Positions 1 to 6,727 of a stretch of 13,769 nt of DNA are shown here, in pieces. Positions within the stretch are counted from its first letter, which is position 1. Each line of letters opens with the position of its first letter. Where the stretch lies: contig CANFNN010000050.1 in the NCBI GenBank assembly GCA_947448095.1, positions 1 to 13,769 of the forward strand, given 5' to 3'. Both the position numbers and the translations under genes were made by a program. The notes below the pieces were generated by a model, which was not told the origin of the DNA, did no database searches, and saw nothing but the letters and a program-made list of their open reading frames with translations. Source of the stretch: Bacteriovoracaceae bacterium (GTDB lineage Bacteria; Bdellovibrionota; Bacteriovoracia; Bacteriovoracales; Bacteriovoracaceae).

Positions 1-321
1 CTCAATAATAAATTCTCCATCTGCAGGCTTGGCCCCTTTGGAAATAACGACTTCAAAGGCATGCAGAGCATTTTCTACTCTTAAGGCCATGGAGGAGATG
101 GAAGGTCCGTGCAGTTGTTTAAAATTGGCCGAGTGGCCTGTCGTGCGCTGATTTAAAATAAAGTGAATATTATTTTGATTGTAATAAATGAGTTCTTCGT
201 TTTTGAGAGCAAGAAGTTTTGAAAAGCCAAAATCGATAAAAAGTTTATGAATTTGATCCGGCTCGTTTGAGCAGAACTCTATAAATTCAATTCCTTTAAG
301 ACCCACGGGATTTATCGACAT
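1..321 (-). CDS. hppD: 4-hydroxyphenylpyruvate dioxygenase, N-terminal part (runs off window)
   Basis: The reverse strand from 321 to 1 is open for 107 codons without a stop and continues beyond the window. The start ATG (319-321) has a good Shine-Dalgarno AAAGGAG at 328-334, six bases upstream. The translation begins MSINPVGLKGIEFIEFCSN, the typical opening of the first VOC half of 4-hydroxyphenylpyruvate dioxygenase (NP.G..G.EF.EF), followed by a helix like LFIDFGFSKLL. The known enzyme converts 4-hydroxyphenylpyruvate to homogentisate in tyrosine catabolism, using Fe(II) in the cytoplasm. Its iron ligands lie mainly in the C-terminal half, which is outside this window, so activity cannot be judged. 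It is divergent from the VOC gene at 400. A related VOC-fold dioxygenase is a possible alternative, but the N-terminal pattern favours HPPD. Confidence 0.8.
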   Translation of the reverse strand, partial: MSINPVGLKGIEFIEFCSNEPDQIHKLFIDFGFSKLLALKNEELIYYNQNNIHFILNQRTTGHSANFKQLHGPSISSMALRVENALHAFEVVISKGAKPADGEFIIE

Positions 322-399
322 GAAAGGCTCCTTTTAAGATATTAAAACTCAAAGGAGTGAGGAAAACGCTGATTTAGATCATTCTTTCGCTGCTCTTTT

Positions 400-966
400 A
401 TGAGTATGGTTGAGTTTATGATTTCACTTAAGCAGATTCACCACGTCGCCTACAGATGCATTGATGCCAAGGCTACCGCTGATTTTTATAAGACCATGCT
501 CAATATGGAGCTTTTGGTTTGTATAGCCGAGGACAAGGTTCCCTCCACTAAAGAACCTAATCCCTATATGCATATTTTTCTCGATGCAGGGATGGGAAAC
601 ATTCTAGCCTTTTTTGAAATCACGGGCGAAAAAAACATGGATCGTGATCAAAACACTCCTCGCTGGGTTCAGCACATTGCTTTTCAATTAGAAAATGAAG
701 AGGCCTTGATGAAGGCGAAATTGGAATTAGAACAAAAAGGTCTGGAAGTTTTAGGAGTGACTGATCACTCAATTATTAAATCGATTTATTTTTTTGATCC
801 CAACGGACATCGCCTTGAGCTTACTTGCGTCACAGGTACTGCTCTTCAGATGCAGGAACTAAAAAGGATCGCTCCTGAAATGCTGGAAGAGTGGAGTCAG
901 ACGAAAACTCCCCCGAAACAAGCGGCTTGGCTCCACGCAGGTGAGTTTTTACAGAAGTCGAAATGA
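400..966 (+). CDS. VOC superfamily (glyoxalase/extradiol dioxygenase-like) metalloprotein
   Basis: This is a protein of up to 188 residues with two beta-alpha-beta-beta-beta VOC modules. The four canonical metal-ligand positions appear intact: H15 (IHHVAY), E73 (AFFEI), H92 (VQHIAF) and the Glu of NGHRLELT near residue 139. A divalent-metal-dependent lyase, isomerase or dioxygenase is therefore plausible, but the substrate is unknown. Residues after about 145 form a polar helical tail beyond the usual fold. The start is uncertain. ATG codons at 400, 406 and 418 are in frame and none has a clear Shine-Dalgarno. Family alignment favours the third (MISLKQIHHVAY, 418). It is divergent from the hppD-like gene, so a role near aromatic or tyrosine catabolism is possible but only inferred. 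Its last 18 nt overlap the 3' end of the convergent cytochrome gene. Confidence 0.8.
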   Translation: MSMVEFMISLKQIHHVAYRCIDAKATADFYKTMLNMELLVCIAEDKVPSTKEPNPYMHIFLDAGMGNILAFFEITGEKNMDRDQNTPRWVQHIAFQLENEEALMKAKLELEQKGLEVLGVTDHSIIKSIYFFDPNGHRLELTCVTGTALQMQELKRIAPEMLEEWSQTKTPPKQAAWLHAGEFLQKSK

Positions 967-1371
967 CTTTATATAGGACACAAGATCCTCTCTCTCTGGC
1001 TCACTAAACGACTCTTTCCAGCCCGGCATGGTGCCTTGCCACTGGGAAATACTCATAAAAAATGTAAAGTCAGGAATCTCTTTGGCAAGCTTCTGTAAGT
1101 TGGCCACCGGATGAGTTTGTTTTTTTGACTCTGGCCCATCTCCCAGTCCTTTGTCCCCGTGACAAGACAGACAGTGCGCCGTATAGATCACCTTGCCTCT
1201 CAGGACTGAAGCCTCGTCTAATTTTTGGGATAGTGTTTTTGTTTTCTCACGTATGACAAATCCATGTTTGATTTTATGTTCGGCTTGATAGCGGTCTCTT
1301 GATTCTTGGTTAATCCTTGCGCAGGAATTCAAAAAAGCGATAGAGAAAGTGAGGAGGGCGAAGTATTTCAT
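949..1371 (-). CDS. c-type cytochrome lipoprotein (monohaem)
   Basis: This 140-residue protein starts with a lipoprotein signal peptide, MKYFALLTFSIAFLNSC, with Cys17 as the predicted lipidated residue. A single haem-c motif C67-L-S-C70-H71 is followed by GDKGLGDGP, typical of class I cytochrome c. M115 in GTMPGW is the likely distal haem ligand. A final helix (EREDLVSYIKSF) completes the fold. It is expected to be membrane-anchored in the periplasm and to carry electrons, but its partner is not identifiable here. The start is supported by AGGA seven bases upstream of ATG (1369-1371). It is divergent from the AlkB-type monooxygenase, with only 42 bp between starts. That suggests co-regulation but does not prove a redox link, because AlkB normally uses rubredoxin. 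Its stop region overlaps the VOC gene. Confidence 0.85.
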   Translation of the reverse strand: MKYFALLTFSIAFLNSCARINQESRDRYQAEHKIKHGFVIREKTKTLSQKLDEASVLRGKVIYTAHCLSCHGDKGLGDGPESKKQTHPVANLQKLAKEIPDFTFFMSISQWQGTMPGWKESFSEPEREDLVSYIKSFRLL

Positions 1372-1413
1372 TTGTAGTCCTATTCTTAATACTTTTGTGG
1401 TCTAATCATTATA

Positions 1414-2406
1414 ATGAAACGATCCTTTTATTTGCTAGCTTTTACTGTACCACTTTCTCTTTTTGTTTCCTTCTATTTGAAAGGATGGTGGAGTTATCTC
1501 GCCCTTGGTTATACGTTCGTTTTCCTGCCCCTCTTAGAGCTTATTTTGCCTGCCTTTAATTCGAATCTTCGTCCTGACGAAGAGCTGATCTGGAAAAGCG
1601 ACAAGTATTTTGATTGGATCTTGTGGGTGATGGTTCCACTACAATATGGTCTGCTTATTTATTTTTGCTCGATACTTAGTCATCATTCTCTTAAATCATT
1701 CGAAGTCATTGGTCTGGTCTCGGCCATGGGCATTGGGTGTGGTGTTCTAGGGATAAATGTCGCTCATGAATTAGGTCACCGGAATAATCTTCTTGAGCAG
1801 ACGATGGCGAAAATGCTTTTGAGCAGCTCTTTATACTGGCATTTTTTTATCGAGCACAATAAAGGTCATCATAAAAATGTTTCTACGCCTCATGATCCAG
1901 AAAGCTCTCGCCTCAATGAAGTGCTGTATGCCTTCTGGTTTCGTTCTATTAAAGACAGTTTTCTCTCGGCCTTAAAGATTGATCGAAAGCAAATGTTTCT
2001 GGCGCTTTTTATTCAAGCGTTTCTCACATTTCTCATCTTTTTCATCTGGGGCAGCCTTGCTGGGTTGGGATTTTTGGCGAGTGCTTTAATCGGTATTATT
2101 CTGCTTGAGTCAGTGAATTACATTGAACACTATGGTCTTTCGAGAAAAGAAACTTCGCCTGGTCGGTATGAAAAAGTTCTACCAGTGCATTCCTGGAATG
2201 CGGATAATCCTTTATCTAGGGCCGTCTTGTTTGATTTATCCAGGCACTCTGATCATCATGCCAACGTGGCCAGAAAATATCAACTTCTGCAGCACTTTAA
2301 TGCTAGTCCTCAGATGCCAACTGGCTATCCTGGGATGATTCTCTTGTCTTTGATTCCGCCACTTTGGTTTAAAGTGATGAACAAGAAAATCTCAAACTTG
2401 GCTTAG
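1414..2406 (+). CDS. alkB: AlkB-type alkane 1-monooxygenase (membrane non-haem di-iron)
   Basis: This 330-residue polytopic membrane protein carries all the diagnostic AlkB histidine motifs: HELGHR at 118-123, EHNKGHH at 147-153, NYIEHYGL with E238-H239, and SRHSDHHA with H278, H281 and H282. The HYG motif separates AlkB from ordinary fatty-acid desaturases. Hydrophobic helices fill residues 5-55, 70-115 and 195-235. Family members insert oxygen at the terminal carbon of alkanes or alkyl chains at the cytoplasmic membrane, taking electrons from rubredoxin. At 330 residues it is shorter than Pseudomonas putida GPo1 AlkB (about 400). No rubredoxin or rubredoxin reductase is present in the window. 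No Shine-Dalgarno precedes the ATG at 1414, and a TATAAT-like string abuts the start, so translation may be leaderless or weak. The natural substrate could be a prey-derived or endogenous lipid. Confidence 0.88.
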   Translation: MKRSFYLLAFTVPLSLFVSFYLKGWWSYLALGYTFVFLPLLELILPAFNSNLRPDEELIWKSDKYFDWILWVMVPLQYGLLIYFCSILSHHSLKSFEVIGLVSAMGIGCGVLGINVAHELGHRNNLLEQTMAKMLLSSSLYWHFFIEHNKGHHKNVSTPHDPESSRLNEVLYAFWFRSIKDSFLSALKIDRKQMFLALFIQAFLTFLIFFIWGSLAGLGFLASALIGIILLESVNYIEHYGLSRKETSPGRYEKVLPVHSWNADNPLSRAVLFDLSRHSDHHANVARKYQLLQHFNASPQMPTGYPGMILLSLIPPLWFKVMNKKISNLA

Positions 2407-2454
2407 ACTTTTATTAATTGATTTTAACTGACAACGGGCAAGAATTTTTTTGAA

Positions 2455-2492
2455 AGTTCTAAGTCGAAATTTTGATCTTTCGACTTAGAACT
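2455..2492. terminator. Perfect 15-bp inverted repeat between convergent genes
   Basis: Positions 2455-2469 (agttctaagtcgaaa) and 2478-2492 are perfect reverse complements around an 8-nt loop. The hairpin lies between the stops of alkB (+) and the S1/P1 nuclease gene (-), so it is well placed as a bidirectional terminator. Neither strand has a U-run directly after the stem. It may therefore act as a stable 3'-end barrier or need Rho rather than being a textbook intrinsic terminator. Confidence 0.7.
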
Positions 2493-2507
2493 CAATGGAT
2501 CGGAATG

Positions 2508-3281
2508 TTACTTGTAAATAGTATTCAATAACTCAGCTAATCTCTTCCCACCAGTCAGAAGGCGAGAATTCATGAGAGCAAGATTTCTTGTAATGTAACC
2601 TTGATCAAGAACGATTGGATCTACAGAGTTAAGAGCTTTAAATTTATAAACAGCTGGTCTTGCGGCCATGCTTTCAGTCACGATTTGGCTAAAGGAAAAG
2701 GCCGGTAAATCATAGGTATTACCCATCAAAGATTGATCGCCAAGTTGACGAGCATAAGTTTGGTAATCCATGTTTTCTTTTGAAATGATTCCGCTATCCC
2801 AAAAAGCATGAAGGTTTGTAGAACGGCCTTCAAAAATAACCTTCGTAGAATTTCCACCTCTGTCTGATGGTCTACCTACGTGAAGCGGTTGGTGAATATC
2901 ACCAACAAGATGAATGATGAATTTGAGTGCGTTTTGTTTTGTTGTGAAGTCGCTTGATGGAGACTGAAGGTCTTTCACCATCGCAGTGATGGCAGTAATA
3001 GTATCGCCATCAGGAGTGTGCTCAACAGTGTCGTAAGTTTGGCCATCAGGAATATCAACGAAGTGCCATGGTTTAGATTGAGCCCATTCAGCTTGGCCCT
3101 TGATTGAATCTGCCCAGTTACTAACGTCAGCAAAAGTTTGACCACGTAAAAGATCAGCAACAGCTGCTTTAGCTTTTGGCGTAAGTCTTTTTTCAGCAAT
3201 TTCGGCCACAATCATGTGCCCTTCAGGACCCCAAGCAAATACGTTCGTCGTTAAGAAAGCGAGTAGTATAAAAAACTTCAT
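2508..3281 (-). CDS. Secreted S1/P1-family zinc nuclease
   Basis: This is a 257-residue precursor with signal peptide MKFFILLAFLTTNVFA. Cleavage leaves W17 as the mature N-terminus, as the family needs, because the N-terminal Trp binds zinc. All nine ligands of the trinuclear zinc site can be placed: W17, H22, D58, H73, H124, D128, H134, H158 and D162. Their spacings match P1 nuclease (W1/H6, H116/D120/H126, H149/D153). The family cleaves single-stranded DNA and RNA and removes 3'-phosphates from nucleotides. The expected location is the periplasm or outside the cell. The start is supported by AGGTG five bases upstream of ATG. It is divergent from a secreted phosphoesterase, so joint nucleic-acid degradation and phosphate scavenging is a sensible inference. 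The length is normal for bacterial members. Confidence 0.92.
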   Translation of the reverse strand: MKFFILLAFLTTNVFAWGPEGHMIVAEIAEKRLTPKAKAAVADLLRGQTFADVSNWADSIKGQAEWAQSKPWHFVDIPDGQTYDTVEHTPDGDTITAITAMVKDLQSPSSDFTTKQNALKFIIHLVGDIHQPLHVGRPSDRGGNSTKVIFEGRSTNLHAFWDSGIISKENMDYQTYARQLGDQSLMGNTYDLPAFSFSQIVTESMAARPAVYKFKALNSVDPIVLDQGYITRNLALMNSRLLTGGKRLAELLNTIYK

Positions 3282-3308
3282 GTTTCACCTGACCTTTTGG
3301 TTAAGCCT

Positions 3309-3338
3309 AGAATATTGAATTTTGAAAGAGATGGTCAA
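3309..3338 (-). promoter_or_regulatory. Candidate sigma-70 promoter for the nuclease gene
   Basis: On the reverse strand, TTGACC (3333-3338) and TATTCT (3309-3314) are separated by 18 bp. The -10 lies 27 bp before the ATG at 3281. The match is reasonable (5/6 and 4/6 to consensus) but was assigned by eye. Confidence 0.4.
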
Positions 3339-3350
3339 GTAATACTAATG

Positions 3351-3367
3351 TTAAGATGAAGTTAAGC
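3351..3367. promoter_or_regulatory. Direct repeat TTAAG(A/C) with 11-bp period, candidate response-regulator site
   Basis: TTAAGA (3351-3356) and TTAAGC (3362-3367) are in direct orientation one helical turn apart, in the divergent region between the secreted nuclease and phosphoesterase genes. Tandem hexamers with an 11-bp period are typical of OmpR/PhoB/PhoP-class binding sites, and the hexamers resemble the Bacillus PhoP TT(A/T/C)A(C/T)A half-site. The assignment is tentative. Confidence 0.3.
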
Positions 3368-3424
3368 TAATACTTTTTTCACGGTTTTCAGGAACGTATT
3401 TGACGAAGCTAATGTAAGAACTAC

Positions 3425-3454
3425 TTGTCTTCTAACTCGGGACTTCGGTATAAA
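3425..3454 (+). promoter_or_regulatory. Candidate sigma-70 promoter for the phosphoesterase gene
   Basis: TTGTCT (3425-3430) and TATAAA (3449-3454) are separated by 18 bp, giving a predicted leader of about 20 nt before the ATG at 3481. An AGGAG Shine-Dalgarno lies at 3468-3472. The promoter was assigned by eye. Confidence 0.45.
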
Positions 3455-3480
3455 CAGGTCAATCAACAGGAGTGTGATGT

Positions 3481-4308
3481 ATGAAGAAATTAGTATTCGT
3501 TTTGGCCTTTGTTCTTGGCCTTGGCTCACAGGCCCAAGCCGCCAATCATTTCAACAAAGTACTCATCATTGTCTTCGAAAACACTGATTTTGGGGACGCA
3601 GTCAAACAACCTTACTTTAACTCATTGGTTAAAGAGGGCGCTCTTTTAACCAATTATCATGCCCTGACTCATCCTTCTCAAGGCAATTATGTGGCCATGA
3701 TTGCAGGATCTCTTTTAGGGGTTAAGGACGATAAACCCGTTAACCTTGATCAAAGGCATATTGGGGACCTTTTAGAAGAAGCGGGAAAAACTTGGAAGGT
3801 TTATGCTGAGGATTACCCTGGCAACTGCTTCCTTGAGAGAAGCTCAGGAAACTATGTCCGTAAGCATGTCCCTTTTCTTAGCTTCACTAACGTTCAAAAT
3901 AATCCCACTCGTTGTGCCAAGATTGTTCACTCTGATGAATTCCAAAAAGATTTCATGAGTGGGAATCTTCCGGCCTATTCTATGTATGTGCCGGATCTTA
4001 AAAACGATGGCCATGATACTGGTGTGGCCTTCGGTGATAAGTGGCTTAAAGAGCACTTTGATAAAACTTTGCATTCTTCAAAATTTCCGGATGATCTATT
4101 AGTTGTCATTACCTTTGATGAAAGCTCACACAACCTTGATAATAAAATTTATATGTTAATGTTGGGATCAGTAGTGAAGGCGGGATCAACTTCAGATGTT
4201 CGTTATGATCATTACAGCCTACTCAAAACTATTGAAGATAATCTTGGGTTGGGTTCATTAAAGCAAAATGACATGAACGCGATTCTGTTAGAAAATATCT
4301 GGAAGTAA
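3481..4308 (+). CDS. Secreted phosphoesterase (acid phosphatase / phospholipase C-like, alkaline phosphatase superfamily)
   Basis: This is a 275-residue precursor with a clear Sec signal peptide, MKKLVFVLAFVLGLGSQAQA, cleaved near residue 20. The mature part opens with VLIIVFENTDF (metal ligand region around E33-N34). It then has THPSQGNYVAMIAGS, with H64-P-S-Q-G-N-Y70 matching the HPS.PNY signature of the phosphoesterase family PF04185. Later elements are NDGHDTG and VITFDES, the usual metal-binding Asp/His positions. Family members hydrolyse phosphomonoesters or phospholipids outside the cytoplasm. The short length favours an acid-phosphatase-like enzyme over a full phospholipase C. AGGAG at 3468-3472 supports the start. 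It is divergent from the S1/P1 nuclease, which fits a nucleotide-to-phosphate scavenging pair. It is convergent with the lysR gene, with 3 nt between the ends. Confidence 0.85.
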   Translation: MKKLVFVLAFVLGLGSQAQAANHFNKVLIIVFENTDFGDAVKQPYFNSLVKEGALLTNYHALTHPSQGNYVAMIAGSLLGVKDDKPVNLDQRHIGDLLEEAGKTWKVYAEDYPGNCFLERSSGNYVRKHVPFLSFTNVQNNPTRCAKIVHSDEFQKDFMSGNLPAYSMYVPDLKNDGHDTGVAFGDKWLKEHFDKTLHSSKFPDDLLVVITFDESSHNLDNKIYMLMLGSVVKAGSTSDVRYDHYSLLKTIEDNLGLGSLKQNDMNAILLENIWK

Positions 4309-4311
4309 AAA

Positions 4312-5211
4312 TCAAATTTCAAAATTCTCAAAGCCCTCCTTGAGGGCTTTGCTTGCATGCTCGATGAATGAGCTTAGTTTCGGCGTCACAAAGCGCTGAG
4401 CGGGATAGACGAAATGAATGGGAGTAAGCGGGGAGCGCCATTCGGGTAGAATCCGAACAAGTTTCCCAGCCTTCACCTCGGAATAGACAAACGTTGTGGG
4501 CAGATAAGCAATTCCATCATCCATTAAGGCCATCATCTTTAACATCTCAAAGTGATTCACCATCACCTTACCTGGCACAGAAACATTCAATGAGCCCTTA
4601 GGCCCCACAAATTTCCAGGTATCAATTCCAATGGGAGTGAACTGAAGACATTTGTGTTTGATGAGCTCTCGAGGATGAGTTGGTTCTCCACTTTTCTTTA
4701 AATATTTGGGAGAAGCAACCGGAACAAAATAGGTGGTGCCGATTCTTTTAGCGATGAGGGTAGAGTCTTTAAGTTCACCCGCACGAATGGCGAGGTCCAC
4801 ATTTTCACTCACCAGATCTACCCGCCGATCAGTGAGAATCGCTTCAATTCTGACCTTAGGATATTTTGCCATGTATTGAGAAGTAATCGCGGGAAGAATA
4901 CTTGCACCAATGTCAACGGGTGCTGTGATACGCAAAAGACCCTGAGGCTCAGTGTGAATGGAGCTCAGCTCTACTTCTGCGGCCTTAATTTCTTCCAGCC
5001 CCAGGACGCAGTGCTTGTAGTAGGCCTCACCGGCAGGGGTTATATTGAGTTTTCTGGTGGTCCGCTGAATCAGAGTGACGCCAAGGCGCTTCTCAAGCGA
5101 GGAGACCTTAAAGCTGACCGTGGAGTTGGGGAGGTTAAGAGCTTTGGCGGCCTGCGAGAAGCTTCCTAACTGCGCAACTTTAATAAAAATGGCTATTTCA
5201 TTCAAATCCAT
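4312..5211 (-). CDS. LysR-family transcriptional regulator
   Basis: This 299-residue protein begins MDLNEIAIFIKVAQLGSFSQAAK, the standard LysR winged helix-turn-helix (residues 1-60). A linker helix follows, then a periplasmic-binding-protein-like effector domain from about residue 90 (LLRITAPVDIGASILPAI). It resembles the CrgA/YhaJ-type subgroup, judging from TTRKLNITPAGEAYY and LRITAPVDIG. ATG at 5211 is chosen because family proteins start there. An in-frame TTG at 5226 is possible, and neither has a clear Shine-Dalgarno. It is divergent from the YceI-DODA-DoxX operon, and the classic LysR arrangement makes that operon its likely target. E. coli YhaJ controls the DoxX-family gene yqjF in response to aromatic breakdown products, which is a useful parallel. 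The last codons contain a perfect 10-bp hairpin that probably serves as a terminator. Confidence 0.92.
   Translation of the reverse strand: MDLNEIAIFIKVAQLGSFSQAAKALNLPNSTVSFKVSSLEKRLGVTLIQRTTRKLNITPAGEAYYKHCVLGLEEIKAAEVELSSIHTEPQGLLRITAPVDIGASILPAITSQYMAKYPKVRIEAILTDRRVDLVSENVDLAIRAGELKDSTLIAKRIGTTYFVPVASPKYLKKSGEPTHPRELIKHKCLQFTPIGIDTWKFVGPKGSLNVSVPGKVMVNHFEMLKMMALMDDGIAYLPTTFVYSEVKAGKLVRILPEWRSPLTPIHFVYPAQRFVTPKLSSFIEHASKALKEGFENFEI
4329..4351. terminator. 10-bp GC-rich hairpin embedded in the lysR 3' end
   Basis: CAAAGCCCTC (4329-4338) and GAGGGCTTTG (4342-4351) are perfect complements around a 3-nt loop. The hairpin begins 21 nt after the phosphoesterase stop on the plus strand and lies within the final lysR codons on the minus strand. 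On the lysR strand it is followed by T-rich sequence (AGAATTTTGAAATTTG). It is a likely shared terminator for both convergent genes. Confidence 0.6.
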
Positions 5212-5214
5212 TTT

Positions 5215-5246
5215 TTGATTATGCAATGGATTGGAATATAATTCCA
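5215..5246 (+). promoter_or_regulatory. YceI-operon promoter overlapped by a palindromic operator candidate
   Basis: TTGATT (5215-5220) and a perfect TATAAT (5237-5242) are separated by 16 bp and face the YceI operon. The symmetric sequence TGGAATATAATTCCA (5232-5246, 6-bp arms around ATA) covers the -10 box and also provides TATATT on the opposite strand facing lysR. Both promoters could thus be controlled from one site by the LysR protein. Confidence 0.55.
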
Positions 5247-5321
5247 GTTTATACCATCTAATAATTTATCTTTTTGTTCGATAAGATGAAGCAACTAAAA
5301 ATACTATCCAGGAGATTACCT

Positions 5322-5849
5322 ATGAGCACCTATCAACTTGACCCCTCCCACTCAAGCATCAACTTTAGTGTCAAGCATATGATGATTGCAAAAGTGCATG
5401 GTGGGTTTGAAAAGATGAGCGGAGTACTTTCTTATGATTCAAAAAATCCAACCGATACAACGGTGTCAGTGAATATTGAAGTGGCGAGCATCAACACGCG
5501 AGATACTGCTCGTGATACCCATCTAAAAAGTGCGGATTTTTTTGATGCTGAAAAATATCCGAGCATCACTTACAAATCAGTCCGCGTTCAAGAACACAAA
5601 GGGGACTTAACCATAGTGGGAGAACTCACCATTCATGGAGTCACTCAACCGGTGACTGTGGAGCTAGAGCGTCCCTCAGAAGAAATGAAAGATCCTTGGG
5701 GTAATCTCAAAATTGGAGCTTCAGGTTCGGCCAAAGTGAAACGTAAAGATTTTGGCCTGACCTGGAATGCGGCCTTAGAAGCCGGTGGACTCTTAGTGGG
5801 TGATGATGTCAATATTACGGTAGATGTTCAATTTGTAAAACAAGTCTAA
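5322..5849 (+). CDS. YceI-family lipocalin-like protein
   Basis: This 175-residue protein begins MSTYQLDPSHSSINFSVKHMM, the hallmark opening of YceI proteins (Y.lDp.HS.i.F.vkH). Strands such as HGGFEKMSGVL, the internal TSITYKS-like segment and DLTIVGELTIHGVTQPVTVELE form the eight-stranded barrel, which in known structures binds polyisoprenoid chains such as quinone tails. No signal peptide is present, so this copy is probably cytoplasmic, whereas E. coli YceI is periplasmic. ATG 5322 is chosen because AGGAG (5310-5314) sits seven bases upstream. The longer in-frame start at 5274 lacks such a site and adds unrelated residues. It is first in an operon with the DODA dioxygenase (11-nt gap) and DoxX, downstream of a divergent LysR gene. 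A role in quinone or isoprenoid handling under stress is inferred. Confidence 0.9.
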   Translation: MSTYQLDPSHSSINFSVKHMMIAKVHGGFEKMSGVLSYDSKNPTDTTVSVNIEVASINTRDTARDTHLKSADFFDAEKYPSITYKSVRVQEHKGDLTIVGELTIHGVTQPVTVELERPSEEMKDPWGNLKIGASGSAKVKRKDFGLTWNAALEAGGLLVGDDVNITVDVQFVKQV

Positions 5850-5860
5850 AGGACTTAGCT

Positions 5861-6715
5861 GTGGACCGAAGAATTTTTATAGGCGGAGTCTTAGGGGGAA
5901 TCGTGAGCACTTTAATTTTAAAAAATGCTGAGTCAAAAGTGGTGAGAATGCCAACCGTTTTTCTTGGCCACGGCTCTCCTATGAATGCCATCGAAAAAAA
6001 TAGCTTCACAGACTTTTTAAATAATTTCCCCAAGGATTTGCCAAAGCCAGTGGCAATCCTTGCTATCTCTGCTCACTGGGAAACGAAAGGATCAAAAGTT
6101 TTGAAAATTGAGAAGCCGAAAACGATCCATGATTTTGGAGGATTTCCGGCCCCTTTGTTTCAAGTACAGTATCCGGCACCTGGATCATTTAAGGTCGCAG
6201 ACCGAGTTATGGAATTGGCCAAGCTTCATCCTGTAGAAGCTGATTCTTCTTGGGGATTAGATCACGGCACCTGGAGTGTGTTAAAGCACATGTACCCGAA
6301 TGCAGACATTCCAGTTTTACAATTAAGTCTTAATCAAAACATGACTTTTGAAGACCATTTGAGTTTGGCCCGTGAACTTAAGCCACTAAGAGATGAGGGT
6401 GTACTTATTTTAGGTAGTGGAAATATCACGCATAATCTCAGACGAGTGGTGTGGGAAGAAAATGCTAAGCCTGTGGACTGGGCAGTGGAGTTTGATCTTT
6501 TAATCAAAAATGCTCTGCTAAAACGGGACACTAATGTTTTATTAGGAAAAGGGCCTGAGAATAAATCTCTTTGGAATATGGCCCATCCCTCGCTTGAGCA
6601 TTATTTGCCACTCCTATACGCCTATGGTGCTTCGGATGAAAAAGAAAAAATAGCATTTCCTTTTGAGGGAATGCAAATGGGTTCACTTTCAATGCGCTCA
6701 TTAATAATTGGATAA
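5861..6715 (+). CDS. DODA-type extradiol ring-cleavage dioxygenase with Tat-like N-terminus
   Basis: This is a 284-residue protein of the LigB/DODA family (YgiD-like 4,5-DOPA-extradiol dioxygenase). The metal and active-site histidines are H37 (FLGHGSPM), H72 (ISAHW), H191 (GSGNITHNLR) and H247 (HPSLEHYLPLLYA). Their spacing matches YgiD H22, H57, H177 and H234. H135 in LDHGTW is also conserved. The family opens catechol-type rings using non-haem metal. The N-terminus is unusual: MDRRIFIGGVLGGIVSTLIL has twin arginines at 3-4 and a hydrophobic stretch at 5-20, like a Tat signal, and the catalytic domain starts only at residue 30. Start GTG 5861 has AAAGGA (5848-5853) overlapping the yceI stop, with a 7-nt spacer, so the extension is probably translated. 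The gene lies mid-operon, 11 nt after yceI and 12 nt before the doxX ATG. Confidence 0.88.
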   Translation: MDRRIFIGGVLGGIVSTLILKNAESKVVRMPTVFLGHGSPMNAIEKNSFTDFLNNFPKDLPKPVAILAISAHWETKGSKVLKIEKPKTIHDFGGFPAPLFQVQYPAPGSFKVADRVMELAKLHPVEADSSWGLDHGTWSVLKHMYPNADIPVLQLSLNQNMTFEDHLSLARELKPLRDEGVLILGSGNITHNLRRVVWEENAKPVDWAVEFDLLIKNALLKRDTNVLLGKGPENKSLWNMAHPSLEHYLPLLYAYGASDEKEKIAFPFEGMQMGSLSMRSLIIG

Positions 6716-6727
6716 TAAAAGGTGAAA

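Noticed and set aside
4876..5169. Plus-strand open frame opposite the lysR helix-turn-helix region
   Set aside because: It is antisense to a well-conserved LysR domain. The translation has no family resemblance.
5274..5321. Longer N-terminus for YceI from ATG 5274
   Set aside because: The extra 16 residues do not match the family and lack a ribosome site, whereas AGGAG fits ATG 5322.
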